Counted from the stretch's first letter, positions 17,480 through 27,900 are shown. The stretch is DNA of 53,257 nucleotides from Sorangiineae bacterium NIC37A_2 (GCA_002085155.1 NASX01000032.1:1-53257); one strand, 5' to 3'. The notes: generated from the letters alone by a model not told the origin. Numbers and translations: made by a program.

Positions 17480-19251
17480 GCGGTGTCGGTAGAGCCTGGT
17501 CCTTCAGCGAGGAGAGCCTCAATGGCCTCTCGGACTGCTTGAGGTGTCGCCGGCTTCGGCAGGAATGCGCGGGGGCCGCGCAGGGTAGAGGGGGAGGGGC
17601 TCCGGTTTCCGCTGATCAAGAGAACCGGAAGAGACGGCGCCACGCTCTGGATCCGATCGGAGAGCTGCTCTCCGTCGAGGCGTGGCATGTTGATGTCGGT
17701 GACGACGACGTCGAGATCCTTTGCCGTCTGGATGAGAGCGAAGGCTTCCTCCCCATCGGCGACCGCGATCACGTCGTAGCGCTCTTGTTCGAGGCCGCGG
17801 ATCAGGGAGCGTCGAACGAGCGGATCGTCTTCGACGAGGAGCACACGCGTGGGGCGGGGGCGCGAAATGGCTCCGTCCGGAGTTGCGATGCCGAGCAGGC
17901 GATCATGGGCAGCTCCCGCGTCGGTGCGCGGGAACTTCAAGATGAACGTCGTGCCACGGCCGGGTTCACTCTCGACGTCGATGGACCCGCCAAAGTGCTC
18001 CATGAGCTGACGAACCGTGGCGAGGCCGAGCCCAGTTCCCGTGGTCTTGGTCGTGAAGAAGGGCTCGAAGATGCGACGGCGCACGTCGGGACTCATTCCG
18101 GAGCCGGTGTCTGAGGCACGGAGGATGACCTCGGAGTCCGTCGCATCGAGGGCAAAGGTGAGCGTGCCGCCGGTGGGCATCGCGTCGCGGGCATTGACCG
18201 CCAGGTTCAAGAGCACCTGCTCGAGGCCCGCGCGAGAAGCTTCGGTCCAGAGTTCTTTCTCCCCCGTGACGCGCACCACGATCATCGAGCCGAGCAAGCG
18301 CGGGAGCATTCTTCCCATAGAGCGAACGAGTGCGCTCAAGTTCACGGGGCCGACTTCGGTCGTCGGCGGACGTCCAAAGGAAAGCAGCTGGCTCGCGATG
18401 AGCGCGGCGCGAGAGCTCGCTCCCTCGAGGTCTTCGAGGAGGCCCTCGGTTTCCCGATCGTCTGGATCGGCTCGCCTTTTCAAGACGCTTGTGGCGCCGA
18501 CGATGATCGTGAGGAGATTATTGAGGTCGTGAGCGATGCCGCTGGTCAGATTTCCGACCAGCTCCATCTTCTGACCCTGGATCGAGCGTTGGAGAGCTTC
18601 GTCTCGTTCTTGCGCCGACTTTTGTGCTTCCGCATGGGCGCGACTGAGGGATTGGAGCGAGACCTGGAGCAAGATCGCCGTGAGACACACGATGATGGTC
18701 ATGGCGGTCCAGGCGTTGAACGGTGAATAGTGTCCGAGCTGGGGCGGGAGTTTGTCGTTCACCTCCAGGTAGACGACGAAGCCGCACCAAAGGGAGCTCG
18801 CGAGCGCGACGCCGAGGGCCGCCCGCGCACCGACGAGGGTCCCGATCAGGAGCGTGGCGGCCGCAAAGTTCGAGGCGATTTGGCCCTGCATTCCCCCGAA
18901 ATAGAGCGTCGCGAAGGCGATCAGCACCGAGAAGAAAATCGAACAACACCAGGCGGCCAAGATGACGCGCCCGGAGCGCACAATGAGCGCGACGCTGCCG
19001 AAGACAGCGAGAACAGCCCCGTAGAAGGTGAGGGTCAGGCCGGGTCGATTGCTCGGCTCGAAGAGCGCGGAGGTTGCCCCGAGGATGGCCAGAGCGGTCA
19101 TCGAGGCGAGCAGGCGGTAAAGGAGGTGCGCCTTCCGAGCGGTCTCGCGCTCAAGGGCGGCAGAGGAGGGCGAACGAGAAGGGACACCCCCCTGCGAGCT
19201 CGAGGGTGTAGGTCTCCGCTCTGCCTCGGTCTCTCCCCGCTGAAAATCCAT
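17476..19251 (-). CDS. Hybrid histidine kinase with C-terminal receiver
   Basis: The 591-residue protein has an N-terminal cytoplasmic tail, about six membrane helices (residues 45-200), a short coiled linker, an HisKA domain with phosphorylatable H241 in GIAHDLNNLL, an HATPase domain (N353 of LAVNARDAM, D381 of DTGSGM, G-box GTGLGL) and a receiver domain with D519 as phosphoacceptor (VVVTDINMPRLDG) and the conserved lysine in FLPKP. The membrane part has no periplasmic sensor domain, so it probably senses a membrane-embedded or small signal. No separate response regulator lies nearby. It is convergent with the symporter gene. Confidence 0.92.
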   Translation of the reverse strand: MDFQRGETEAERRPTPSSSQGGVPSRSPSSAALERETARKAHLLYRLLASMTALAILGATSALFEPSNRPGLTLTFYGAVLAVFGSVALIVRSGRVILAAWCCSIFFSVLIAFATLYFGGMQGQIASNFAAATLLIGTLVGARAALGVALASSLWCGFVVYLEVNDKLPPQLGHYSPFNAWTAMTIIVCLTAILLQVSLQSLSRAHAEAQKSAQERDEALQRSIQGQKMELVGNLTSGIAHDLNNLLTIIVGATSVLKRRADPDDRETEGLLEDLEGASSRAALIASQLLSFGRPPTTEVGPVNLSALVRSMGRMLPRLLGSMIVVRVTGEKELWTEASRAGLEQVLLNLAVNARDAMPTGGTLTFALDATDSEVILRASDTGSGMSPDVRRRIFEPFFTTKTTGTGLGLATVRQLMEHFGGSIDVESEPGRGTTFILKFPRTDAGAAHDRLLGIATPDGAISRPRPTRVLLVEDDPLVRRSLIRGLEQERYDVIAVADGEEAFALIQTAKDLDVVVTDINMPRLDGEQLSDRIQSVAPSLPVLLISGNRSPSPSTLRGPRAFLPKPATPQAVREAIEALLAEGPGSTDTA

Positions 19252-19419
19252 TTTTCGCCAGCGTCATAGACTCCGTCATGAATGACGGGCAATGGCGAAT
19301 GGTGAGAAACGGCCAAGAGGCTCTGGCATGGCTCGGGGGAACCCGCGGGGAACTGGGCAGGGCCCCTTGGGCCTTGGGAGCGCTGACTCTCCCCTAGCTC
19401 ACGGGCTACCTCAGATGAG

Positions 19420-20493
19420 CTATGCGACCGTGATCTGGCTTTCCAGGTAGACGTCCTGGATGGCGTGGAGGAGCGCCGCGCCCTCCGCCATGGGCCGCTG
19501 GAACGCCTTTCGGCCGCTGATGAGACCCATGCCCCCGGCGCGCTTATTGATGACGGCGGTCGCGACCGCTTCGGCGAGGTCATTGGCCCCGGATGCGCCG
19601 CCGCTGTTGATGAGGCCGGCACGGCCCGAGTAGCAGTTCAGAACTTGGTAGCGCGTCAGATCGATCGGATGGTCGCTGGTGAGCTTTTGATAGATGCGCT
19701 CATCGAGCTTGCCGTACGAGGAGCTGCCGGTGTTGAGCGCCTTATAGCCGCCGTTCACCTCCGGGAGCTTCTGCTTGATGATATCAGCGCAGAGCGTGAC
19801 GCCGAGGTGATTGGCTTGGCCCGTGAGGTCCGCGGAGACATGGTAGTCGACGCCGCCCGTCTTGAAGGCGGGATTTCGGAGGTAACACCAGAGGATGGTC
19901 GCGAGGCCGAGGTCGTGGGCCTTGTGAAAAAGTTTCGAGACCTCGACGATCTCGCGCGTCGCGTCCTCTGAGCCGAAATAAACTGTGGCCCCGACCGCAA
20001 CGGCGCCGAGCTCTCGCGCCTGCGCGACGGTTCCCCAGGTGATCTGTTCGGACTTGTTTGGATACGTGAGGAGCTCATTGTGATTGATCTTCACAATGAA
20101 TGGGATCTTATGGGCGTACTTGCGCGCTACGGCGCCGAGCACCCCGAAGGTGCTCGCTACGGCGTTGCAACCGCCTTCGATGGCGAGCTTCACGATATTC
20201 TCCGGATCGAAGTAGGCAGGGTTCTTTGCGAAAGATGCGCCCGCGGAGTGTTCGATGCCCTGATCGACGGGGAGAATGGAGAGGTAGCCGGTACCGGCGA
20301 GACGACCGTGGTTGAAGAGGGTCTGGAGACTGCGAAGGACCGTCGGCTTCCGATCGGAGGCAGCGAAGACCTCATCGACGAAGTTTGGTCCGGGGAGGTG
20401 AAGGTTTTCTTTCGGCACCGTTTGGCAGCGGTGGTCGAGGAGGTACTCCGCCTTGTTCCCCAGAGCTTCGACGATCTTCGGATAGTTGCTCAT
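19420..20493 (-). CDS. fbaB: Class I fructose-bisphosphate aldolase (FbaB/DhnA type)
   Basis: Start ATG 20491-20493 ([11 protein letters not shown]) has AGAGGAG about six bases upstream, so the longer open frame to 20613 is rejected. The 357-residue enzyme cleaves fructose 1,6-bisphosphate to the two triose phosphates using a Schiff-base lysine. The N-terminal [26 protein letters not shown] and the [30 protein letters not shown] segments are the DhnA-type signature, and [13 protein letters not shown] together with [15 protein letters not shown] fall on barrel strands. [18 protein letters not shown]-like end (residues near 320) binds the phosphate. It is metal-independent and used mostly in gluconeogenic or slow-growth conditions in other bacteria. 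Confidence 0.92.
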   Translation of the reverse strand: MSNYPKIVEALGNKAEYLLDHRCQTVPKENLHLPGPNFVDEVFAASDRKPTVLRSLQTLFNHGRLAGTGYLSILPVDQGIEHSAGASFAKNPAYFDPENIVKLAIEGGCNAVASTFGVLGAVARKYAHKIPFIVKINHNELLTYPNKSEQITWGTVAQARELGAVAVGATVYFGSEDATREIVEVSKLFHKAHDLGLATILWCYLRNPAFKTGGVDYHVSADLTGQANHLGVTLCADIIKQKLPEVNGGYKALNTGSSSYGKLDERIYQKLTSDHPIDLTRYQVLNCYSGRAGLINSGGASGANDLAEAVATAVINKRAGGMGLISGRKAFQRPMAEGAALLHAIQDVYLESQITVA

Positions 20494-20609
20494 GATGCTC
20501 CTCTTCTGATCCGGATTGTGCTTTCGGCGCCCCGAATCGCGTGCAGCGCCTCGAGACAACGGAAAGGATAGGACGGAGAGAATGCGAGTGAATCGGTAGA
20601 GAGAAAGCC

Positions 20610-21509
20610 TCACCGATCACAGATGAGCCGCAGTTCTTCAGCCAGAATGTCCCAGACGCGGGCGACGCGGGGCGTCTTTCGGATCACATCGTGAGCTGTC
20701 AGCCAGACGGGCAAAGATGGGATCCCGAAGTCGATCTCGAGCTCGACGAGCTCCGGATCGCGCGCCCCGATCACTCTTTGCATGAATCCAATGCCACAGC
20801 CTGCCTTCACCAGCGCAAAGTGTGCGCTGTAGTCGTCACAGCGCACCTTGAACCAGTCACGGTCGACCGCAAAACCTGCTCGTTCGAAGCCTTGGATGAG
20901 GATCGGACTTCGGTCGAGGCCGACGACATCGTGCTCGATGAGCTCGGCGCGCGTTTTCGGTAAACCGCGCCGTTCTACGTAGGATCTTGCCGCGAAAGCG
21001 GCGAAGGAGAGATCGCCGATGTGAGAAGCGATCAGGTCGAGCTGGGTCGGCCGGTACATGCGGATGGCGATGTCGGCCTCTCGAAAGTGGAGCTTTGATG
21101 TGTCATCGCGTGGGTCGAGCTCGATAGCGAGCCAGGGTTCGGTACGCCTGATCTTGGCGATGATAGGCGGGAGATGATGGGTAGCGACTGCGACGCTCGC
21201 GGTGAGGCGCACTGTTCCTTTGAGGCGCTCGGCGCCGCCGGCCGCCCGCAGCTCGAGCTCGTGAGCGGCGGTTTGCATCGAGCGCGCTGCACCGAGCAGG
21301 TCCTGACCCGCTTCGGTGGGCGTGAGTCCTTTCTCATGTCGCCTGAACAGCTCGCTGCCGAGCTGGTCTTCGAGCTCTTTGATCTTCCGGCCAAGGGTGG
21401 GCTGACTCTGACCGAGGAAACGCGCCGCCTTCGAGAGGCTGCCATGTTCGACCACGGCCAAATAGGTTTGCACGAGGGACCAGTCGAGACGGGAAGGGGC
21501 CACAGCCAT
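20610..21509 (-). CDS. LysR-type transcriptional regulator
   Basis: The 299-residue protein has the LTTR winged helix-turn-helix at residues 8-66 ([40 protein letters not shown]) and an effector-binding domain made of two Rossmann-like subdomains (residues 95-295). It is divergent from the oxidoreductase gene at 21596, with 86 bp between the start codons, the usual geometry for an LTTR that controls its neighbour. The start at ATG 21507-21509 agrees with family alignments. A dyad in the intergenic DNA could be its operator. Confidence 0.92.
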   Translation of the reverse strand: MAVAPSRLDWSLVQTYLAVVEHGSLSKAARFLGQSQPTLGRKIKELEDQLGSELFRRHEKGLTPTEAGQDLLGAARSMQTAAHELELRAAGGAERLKGTVRLTASVAVATHHLPPIIAKIRRTEPWLAIELDPRDDTSKLHFREADIAIRMYRPTQLDLIASHIGDLSFAAFAARSYVERRGLPKTRAELIEHDVVGLDRSPILIQGFERAGFAVDRDWFKVRCDDYSAHFALVKAGCGIGFMQRVIGARDPELVELEIDFGIPSLPVWLTAHDVIRKTPRVARVWDILAEELRLICDR

Positions 21510-21535
21510 ACAAAATTGAATAGCGTATGTGCGAA

Positions 21536-21553
21536 ATTCGGCAATTCCCGAAT
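21536..21553. promoter_or_regulatory. Dyad between LysR gene and oxidoreductase gene
   Basis: ATTCGG-CAATTC-CCGAAT is a perfect 6-bp inverted repeat with a 6-base spacer, in the 86-bp divergent intergenic region. It is placed where an LTTR operator would be expected, although it does not fit the T-N11-A consensus exactly. Confidence 0.4.
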
Positions 21554-21595
21554 GGCGGAGCGCGAGTCACTCTGAGCCCAGGAGACAGACCCACC

Positions 21596-22465
21596 ATGAC
21601 CAAGACAGCATTGATCCTCGGTTCTTCAGGAAAAATCGGAAAACACTCGGCGGTCGCCTTCGCCCAGGCGGGCTACGAGGTTCGGCGCCATGACCGCAAG
21701 AGCGGCAACCTGATGCGGGACGCCGAAGGGGCCACGGTCATCGTCAACGGCTGGAACCCCCCGGGCTACCACGACTGGGCGAGCTTGGTGCCCGAGATGA
21801 CCGAGCAGGTGATCGCGGCGGCGCGGGTGAGTGGCGCTACGGTGATCCTCCCCGGCAACGTCTACAACATGGACGCCGAAGGCGGGGAGTGGTCCGAAAG
21901 GACGGTGCACAGGCCCCCGACCAAGAAGGGAACGATCCGTGAGAACATGGATCGCGCCTACGAAGCGAGCGGCGTTCAGACCATTGTGCTCCGGGCCGGG
22001 AACTTTATCGATCCGGACGGACAAGATGACGTGATGAGTCTCTTGTTCTTGCGCTCCCTCAAAAAGAACAAGCTCACCCTCACGGGCGATCCGACTGCAC
22101 TTCAAGCCTATTGCTACGTTCCCGACTGGGCGCGGGCGGCGGTCGGGCTCGCGGAGAAGAAGGAAAGTCTCGCGAAGTTCGAGGACGTTCCTTTCCCCGG
22201 TCACGCCTTTACCGCCGAAGAGCTCGAGGCGCGCCTCGAAAAGGAACTCGGCCATCCCCTCAAGACAACGAACTTTCCCTGGGGCCTCTTCGTCGCCCTA
22301 TCTCCCTTCTGGGAACTGGCCCGTGAGATGCTCGAGATGCGCTACCTTTTTAGCCTGTCGCACTCCCTGTCCGGAGAAAAGCTAGCGAGATTGCTCCCAG
22401 ATTTTCAGGTGACGCCCCTCGATGAAGTGATTCGTGCTTCGCTTCGTGCGGTGGCCGGACGGTGA
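21596..22465 (+). CDS. NAD(P)-binding oxidoreductase (atypical SDR / NmrA-like)
   Basis: The ATG at 21596, 14 bases after AGGAG, starts directly at a Rossmann fold (MTKTALILGSSGKIGKHSAVAFAQAGYEVRRHDR), so the earlier frame from 21527 is not used. GxxGxxG reads GSSGKIG. The mid-region (VILPGNVYNMDAEGG, RENMDRAYEASGVQTIVLRAGNFIDP) follows the extended/atypical SDR pattern with no obvious YxxxK pair, similar to NmrA-like sugar-nucleotide or redox-sensing proteins. Product 289 residues. Its LysR neighbour suggests inducible expression. The substrate is unknown. Confidence 0.8.
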   Translation: MTKTALILGSSGKIGKHSAVAFAQAGYEVRRHDRKSGNLMRDAEGATVIVNGWNPPGYHDWASLVPEMTEQVIAAARVSGATVILPGNVYNMDAEGGEWSERTVHRPPTKKGTIRENMDRAYEASGVQTIVLRAGNFIDPDGQDDVMSLLFLRSLKKNKLTLTGDPTALQAYCYVPDWARAAVGLAEKKESLAKFEDVPFPGHAFTAEELEARLEKELGHPLKTTNFPWGLFVALSPFWELAREMLEMRYLFSLSHSLSGEKLARLLPDFQVTPLDEVIRASLRAVAGR

Positions 22466-22549
22466 AAATCCGGCGCTTGTGCGAGCGATATCACTTCGGG
22501 CGTTCCGTTTGAGCAACGCCCGGAGTGATGGGCCGACATAGGGCGCTGT

Positions 22550-23671
22550 ATGCGTCCGTCCTCATTGGTTTGCTGGCCGGCTCTTGTGAGTGTGCTCTTG
22601 CTCTTTGCGGGCGCGTCGGCTGCTCGGGAAACGAGCGAGCCGCAGGTGCCTTCGGAGAGCGGCGACTCGGAGGAGCAGGGGAAAGACGAGAGGGGCGCGG
22701 AGGAGAGAGAGATGTCCGAGGAGGACATGGAAGACGCAGCGGGCGGACAAAAGAGCGAAGAGGATGCGCCGCTGGGCGAGGACTTACGCGAGGTGTCCAT
22801 CGACGACTTCGATGTGCCCGATGAAGCGTCCTTCGAGCCCCTCTGGGACGCGGACTGGGACCCCAACCTGGCCTTTCGTACGAGCGGTTGTGTGCTCGAT
22901 CTTGCGTCGGGGGCGAAGGCCGATGCGATCGGGGAGGGTTACTATTTCTTCGCGAGTCTGACGATCCCGCTGCAGGGTTGCCGGCCGCTCGGAATGGAGA
23001 GGCGCTTCGAGAAGCCACGCGCGAAGGTGATGGCAGTGGCTCACGAGGAGCGCGACCTGGGCCTCGTCGAGGTACGAGAAATAGCTGAACCCGCCTCGGG
23101 CGCCGCGGCGAGCAAGGGCGAAACGAAGCAGACAGGGCTCTTGCCGCTCCCGAGAGGCTTCTTGGCCGAATTTCGGCGGCGAGTCCTCGAAGCGCGCGGA
23201 GTGAAGCGGGCTGAGGAGCGAATTGATAGTTTGATTCGGCGGGAGCGGACGAGTGGGCTCTTGCCTGAGCTGCGGTTGCGCGGAGCCCACGGGTTCGATC
23301 AGTCGCTCGCGCTGGCGAGTGTCGGCGCGGTTCCGGGCCAGAGTACGACGCGGGATGGTTCGGACTTGCTGCTCGAGGCGCGGCTCACCTTTCGCTTGAA
23401 CCGTCTCGTTGTCGGAGATAGCGAAGTGGCCCTCGAGCGCGCCCGGCAGACCCTCTTCGATAAGGCGGAGGACGCGGTGAAGGACGCTCTCGGACAACTC
23501 CTCATCTTTCGGAAAGCGAGCGTCCTGGCGAAACAAGACGACAGGTCGGACGATGAGAAGCTGGAGGCCGAGCTTCAGGCAGAGGGCGCGAGAATTCGTC
23601 TGCACATGCTGACCGGCGGCTGGTTTCCCCTCGAAGGCCCGCTCCCTTCCGGGAACTCCGGAGCCAATTGA
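22550..23671 (+). CDS. Exported protein of unknown function
   Basis: The 373-residue product starts at ATG 22550 with a signal peptide (LVSVLLLFAGASAAR). Residues 27-75 are strongly acidic and low complexity. The rest has alternating strand-like segments such as LLPELRLRGAHGFDQSLALASVG and LLLEARLTFRLNRLVVGDSEVALER, then a long amphipathic helix with conserved-looking Arg, Glu and Leu spacing. The pattern recalls myxobacterial exported proteins distantly related to the TolC helical barrel, but this is weak. It ends 44 bp before tRNA-Arg. Confidence 0.55.
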   Translation: MRPSSLVCWPALVSVLLLFAGASAARETSEPQVPSESGDSEEQGKDERGAEEREMSEEDMEDAAGGQKSEEDAPLGEDLREVSIDDFDVPDEASFEPLWDADWDPNLAFRTSGCVLDLASGAKADAIGEGYYFFASLTIPLQGCRPLGMERRFEKPRAKVMAVAHEERDLGLVEVREIAEPASGAAASKGETKQTGLLPLPRGFLAEFRRRVLEARGVKRAEERIDSLIRRERTSGLLPELRLRGAHGFDQSLALASVGAVPGQSTTRDGSDLLLEARLTFRLNRLVVGDSEVALERARQTLFDKAEDAVKDALGQLLIFRKASVLAKQDDRSDDEKLEAELQAEGARIRLHMLTGGWFPLEGPLPSGNSGAN

Positions 23672-23715
23672 CCGAAGGCCAGGCCCGGCCTAGATGGCGA
23701 GTCCCGACAATCTTT

Positions 23716-23792
23716 GCACCCCTAGCTCAGCTGGATAGAGCATCGGACTTCGAATCCGAGGGTCGTAGGTTCGAATCCTACGGGGTGCGCCA
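23716..23792 (+). tRNA. tRNA-Arg, anticodon TCG
   Basis: The cloverleaf folds with acceptor arms GCACCCC/GGGGTGC, a D-arm containing AGCTGGATAGAGC, an anticodon stem CGGA-CTTCGAA-TCCG that presents TCG, and a T-arm with GGTTCGAATCC. Discriminator G and an encoded CCA (23790-23792) follow. TCG reads CGA and, with wobble, other CGN arginine codons. Confidence 0.97.
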
Positions 23793-24344
23793 GCCCAGCG
23801 CGGAGCTCTCGAAGAGAGCGGAGCGCAGGGCTCGAGCGCGTTGTAGGTTGGTACTACCTGGTAGGCTCGAGCCGGAGTGCAATCGTCGGAAGCGAAGTGA
23901 ACGGTACGTTCACGGAGCCCGAGGATTGCGCGGAGGACCACGACCGTCGCGAAGCGAGGGGGCGGCGAAGCCGCAGTGCATCCTACGGGGTGCGCCATCG
24001 CGCAGACGAGTGAGCTCTAAGGAGCCGAGTGGCGGTGCGGGTTCGCGAGGCCCTTCGGGCTCGCGGAGGACCAAGCGTTGGGTTGAATGGGAGTGAGGGT
24101 CAGCGGAAGCGCAGTGAGGGGCGCAAGGTTCTCCCGGCGGGGGCCGGATGAGAGTGTGCCATCGGGCGAGGCGACTGAGCCCGAGGTCGTCGCGGCGCGC
24201 GCGGGTGTACGATGCGCCGATGGAGGGACGCGTCCTTCAGCGGGGGCCTCAGTGCGTTCGTCAGAGAGTTCCTTACAAAACGGCGGTGACGAGACGTCGA
24301 CCGAGAGTCTGCTGATTGCTCAGGGGGCAGCCTACTGGCATGAT
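23793..24344. other. Gene-poor stretch downstream of tRNA-Arg with repeats and hairpins
   Basis: No gene is supported here. An exact 18-base copy of the tRNA 3' end (ATCCTACGGGGTGCGCCA) lies at 23980-23997, 205 bases after the original. Between them are a perfect GTGAACG-GTA-CGTTCAC palindrome (23897-23913) nested inside GCAATC...GATTGC (23879-23929), and GGCTCGAGC...GCTCGAGCC flanking TACTACCTGGTAG. Sequence after the second copy repeats pieces of the first interval (GAGCTCT, GCGGAGGACCA), suggesting a degraded tandem unit. Confidence 0.6.
23980..23997 (+). repeat. Direct repeat of the tRNA-Arg 3' end
   Basis: ATCCTACGGGGTGCGCCA is identical to 23775-23792, including CCA. Such repeats are left at the far end of elements integrated into tRNA genes, but the enclosed 187 bp carries no integrase. 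It may also be part of an amplified downstream-of-tRNA repeat unit. Confidence 0.8.
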
Positions 24345-24707
24345 ATGGAGGTTGTGATCGGTTTCTCAGGTCCCGCTCTTGCGTCTCCGCGCCTCTCGAA
24401 GCTCGCGCTGCTTGCGGCCGTTGGGATTTGGGCAGGGGCATTTGTGGCCTGCTCGGGCGGCGAGGCGCCGCCTTATGTGCCTCCGAAGGGGAGTGGCGGG
24501 GCCGGTGGCGAGAGCGGTTTGGGGGGCGCGGCTGGCGCAGGGCCTCGTCCGCAATGCCGAGAGAATGCTCAGAAAGAGTGCACCGTCTACGTCGAGCTCG
24601 CGAACGGTATTACGTCCTGTTGGTACGGGACGAAGTACTGCGTGGATGGGCGCTGGAGTGAGTGTCTGGAAGATGGCGCTGATCCTAGGACCGAGGGTGC
24701 GCGGTGA
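24345..24707 (+). CDS. Short lipoprotein, paralogue of the N-terminus of the next gene
   Basis: ATG 24345 is chosen because it precedes a lipoprotein signal with cysteine at residue 36 (AGAFVACSGG); the longer frame from 24087 runs through the tRNA-downstream repeats. The 120-residue product then has a Gly-rich linker and a Cys-containing module (residues 74-110: C..NAQKEC-TVYVELANG-TSCWYGTKYC-DGRWSEC). The neighbouring 1273-residue lipoprotein carries the same module (ACGLTLEVNGDSMTCYRGTQVCEGGVWSPC), so this looks like a partial duplication that stops where the larger protein continues. Confidence 0.6.
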   Translation: MEVVIGFSGPALASPRLSKLALLAAVGIWAGAFVACSGGEAPPYVPPKGSGGAGGESGLGGAAGAGPRPQCRENAQKECTVYVELANGITSCWYGTKYCVDGRWSECLEDGADPRTEGAR

Positions 24708-24966
24708 CTCATTCCGTCGGTTTCCTCCTGGGCGAGATGCGAAGGGGGGCCCGGCGCCCTGAAATAAATTCTAGCACGAACGTTGCTACAATGGTGTTTG
24801 GCTGGGCTGCCCATGGGGACAGTCCTTCTCCTTCCGTGTAAAAAACTGCGATGGCGCTTCCTTATTGGCTTTCTTGGGACGACGTCGGGACCGCTTGGGT
24901 CCCGAGAAAAGGTTGCAGACCGCGCAACTTTGTTCGAGCTGGAGTCGCCCTGATCCAGAGGGGGGC

Positions 24967-27900
24967 GTGGACGTGACAAAACGATCAGACAAACAAGGCT
25001 TCCTTCGCAGTCGCGCGGCCGCTTGGCTTTTCCTGACGAGCGCCCTCGTCGGCATCATGTTGGCCTGTTCAGGGGAGGGCGGAACCTACCTTCCTGCCGA
25101 CGGTGGCGCGGAGCCGAGTGTGGGCGGACCCTGTGTGGAGGAGAGTGAGCGCGCCTGTGGTCTGACCCTCGAGGTGAACGGCGATTCCATGACCTGCTAC
25201 CGCGGGACGCAGGTGTGCGAAGGTGGCGTTTGGTCTCCCTGTCGCGACGGCTCCGTGACCCGTGAGCCTCTGCCGAGTTTAGGTTTCGATCCAACGAAGC
25301 GGCGCGTCTACGCGAATCCTTCGCTCAGTGATCCGGTCGCTTGCGGCAACGGTCAGGGAACGGGAGGCAGCGGCTCAGGGGGCGGACCTTCGACCGCGGA
25401 TTTCGCGAACCCCTGCGATCCCGGCTGCATGCATTTTGAAGAGAACCCCGCCGACCTGAACGCCAACGGCGGCTCCTCCGCGGGACCTCCGCTTGAGTTT
25501 CCGCCGAGGGGATGCGGTCAGAGTCTCTGCATTGCTTCAAACGGCTGGATCAATCCTACATGTGATCCCTGCGCGGCGAGCGTGATTGCGGCTCACCCAA
25601 GCTGCCAGGAGAACTGGAACGAACAGTGTGTTTTTTTGGCGACGACCTCCTGCAAAAACGTAACCCCGCCGACCAATATCTGCGACTTCGGTTTGTTCGC
25701 TGAGACAAAGCTCACCGTCAGTAACGAAGCGTCGGCAAACGCGACGATCGGCGCCTACGGCGATGTCGAGATCAAGGCGGGGGCAAGTACGTTCGGGTCC
25801 ATCTATTCGAACGGCAACGTGACAGTCGCGAGCCTCAACAACGCGCCCATTACGATGAAGCCCGCCGGTGGCATCTTCGCCAACGGAAGCATTTTCTTTC
25901 AGAACGGGGCCGGAGCAGACATTACGGGAAGCCTGCACGCTGGCACTACCGTGACCATGGATGGAATCGATGTCCTGCAAGGCAATGTGTGGGCGGGAAC
26001 CAACATTCTCGGCAACGGTACGGTCTCCGGGGGCGGCGAAGCCCGAGCAGTAGGTACCATTGGCGGGTCAATTACTGTGAATCCCGGGGCCAATAAAAAG
26101 GCGTCCTATGGGACTGCTCCTCCGGCGGTCAGCCTTCCACCCAAGACATCTGGAACGTCGATTCCCATTCTCCCAATGACATCATGTCCGATGAGTGCCG
26201 GGATGGAGCGCACGGGAAACCAGGTGCTCTCTCCGGGTGTCTACGGGGCAGTCAACGCCAACAATGTGGAACTTGATGGCCAAGGGACCTACTACTTCTA
26301 CTCACTTAAAGTAGCCCAATCGCTGGTCGTCAACATGAAGAACCAGCCCTACTCGACCGGATTCGACGTGCGAGTGTGCAACGCCCCGGCGGGCGAGACT
26401 GCTCAGACCGCGATGTTCAACAGCGGCGCAAAGGTGGTGGGAAAGAATGGGGCTACCAATGACGGTAATGGTGTCCTGCTGAATCCGAAATATCTCACTC
26501 TCTACTATCAGAGTGCGGTTAAGGTAACGATGCAGCCTGACGTCTACTGGACGGGAATTTTCATTGCACCCAATGCAAAGGTCGAGAAGGCGGCAATGAA
26601 CACCTGCACCGTCGGGAATCCCGGATGTCCCGTCGCATCACCGCCGCCGAACCCTGCCATTCTGAACGGGACACGAGCCGCTCCTATTAACGGTGCAATC
26701 TGGGCCAAAGAGGTTCAAGTGGAGCCCAAGGCGCTCACCCGAGCGATCACCTCTGCGGATTGCAATGAGATCGAACATCTCCCGATCGTCAGTCCTCCAG
26801 CATGTCCGCTCGAAGACGGGGCCCGCGGCCTCAAGAACGAGCCTTGCGGATCCGGTCAAGACTGTCAGGCGAACTCGCACTGCTTCCGTCCGAAGACGGG
26901 TATGTCTTGTGGGCACTCGAAGTGCGTGACGGGGACCCAGCTCCCCGCGAATTGTGATCCATGCGTGGCGCGCATCTGCAAGACTATGCCAGCCTGCTGT
27001 ACCGGTAGCTGGAGCGCGGATTGTGTTGCGGCCGTCTCCACGATTTGCGACGCGGTCTGCCAGGAAGGTGACTGCACTCAGGATCCCTGCGTGGCCAGCA
27101 CCCAGCCCATCCCGAAGACCTGTCAGGACAACATCGGCGCCGACTGCATTCGGAAGACCTGCGATGCGATGCCTTCCTGCTGCACGACGGCGTGGACGAG
27201 CGCCTGTGTGAACAAGATGATGGAGCCAGCGATTTGTGGCTCGATCAGCACTCAGAAGCGACTCTGTGATCTCGCGGTGTACGCGACGAATACGTACACG
27301 AACGGGGGAGCCACCATCACGGGCCTCACCGGGACCGCTGCGACCCTCGACCCCGATCCGATTTTTGCGATCAATAACGCGTTTATTCCGTGCTCCACAG
27401 GGGCCACCACTGCGTCCCACGGTCCTGGAGGAGGAGATCTCACGGCCAGCCAAACGGAACAGTACGGCACTGTCCACATGGGAGTGGGTACGACGCTCAG
27501 GTTTCAGACGTCGGGCTCCTATTACATGAGGCAGCTCATCCTCGACGGAAACAACACCATCCAAGTCGGCAACGGTGCGTCGGTGGACCTTGTGGTGTGC
27601 GGTCAGATCCGAATCGGAGCCAACGTCAGGATGACAGGCCTCGGGACTGCGGGCGGGGCACCGGTCCGGCTTCGTATTTACTCGAACCACGCCGGCAACG
27701 ACGCGATCTGGTTCGTGGAGTCCTCGCCGGCTTTCCCGACGAGTGCAGATGAGAATATTCGGTACGGTGGCCTCTTCGCTCCCAACGGGCAGATCCGCTT
27801 TGGCGCTAACATTCAGCACCACGGCTTTGCTTGGGGTCGCGAAGTGACCTTCTTAGGCCCCTCATCGCTGACGTTCTCCTCGGACGCTCAGGCCAGTTGT

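Noticed and set aside
23716-24344. Genomic island inserted at tRNA-Arg
   Set aside because: The duplicated 18 bases enclose only 187 bp, and there is no integrase or phage gene in the following 10 kb, so a full island is not supported.
26638-27822. Minus-strand frame of 394 codons inside the giant lipoprotein gene
   Set aside because: Arg/Val/His-rich antisense reading with no domain; the plus strand has clear cysteine modules.
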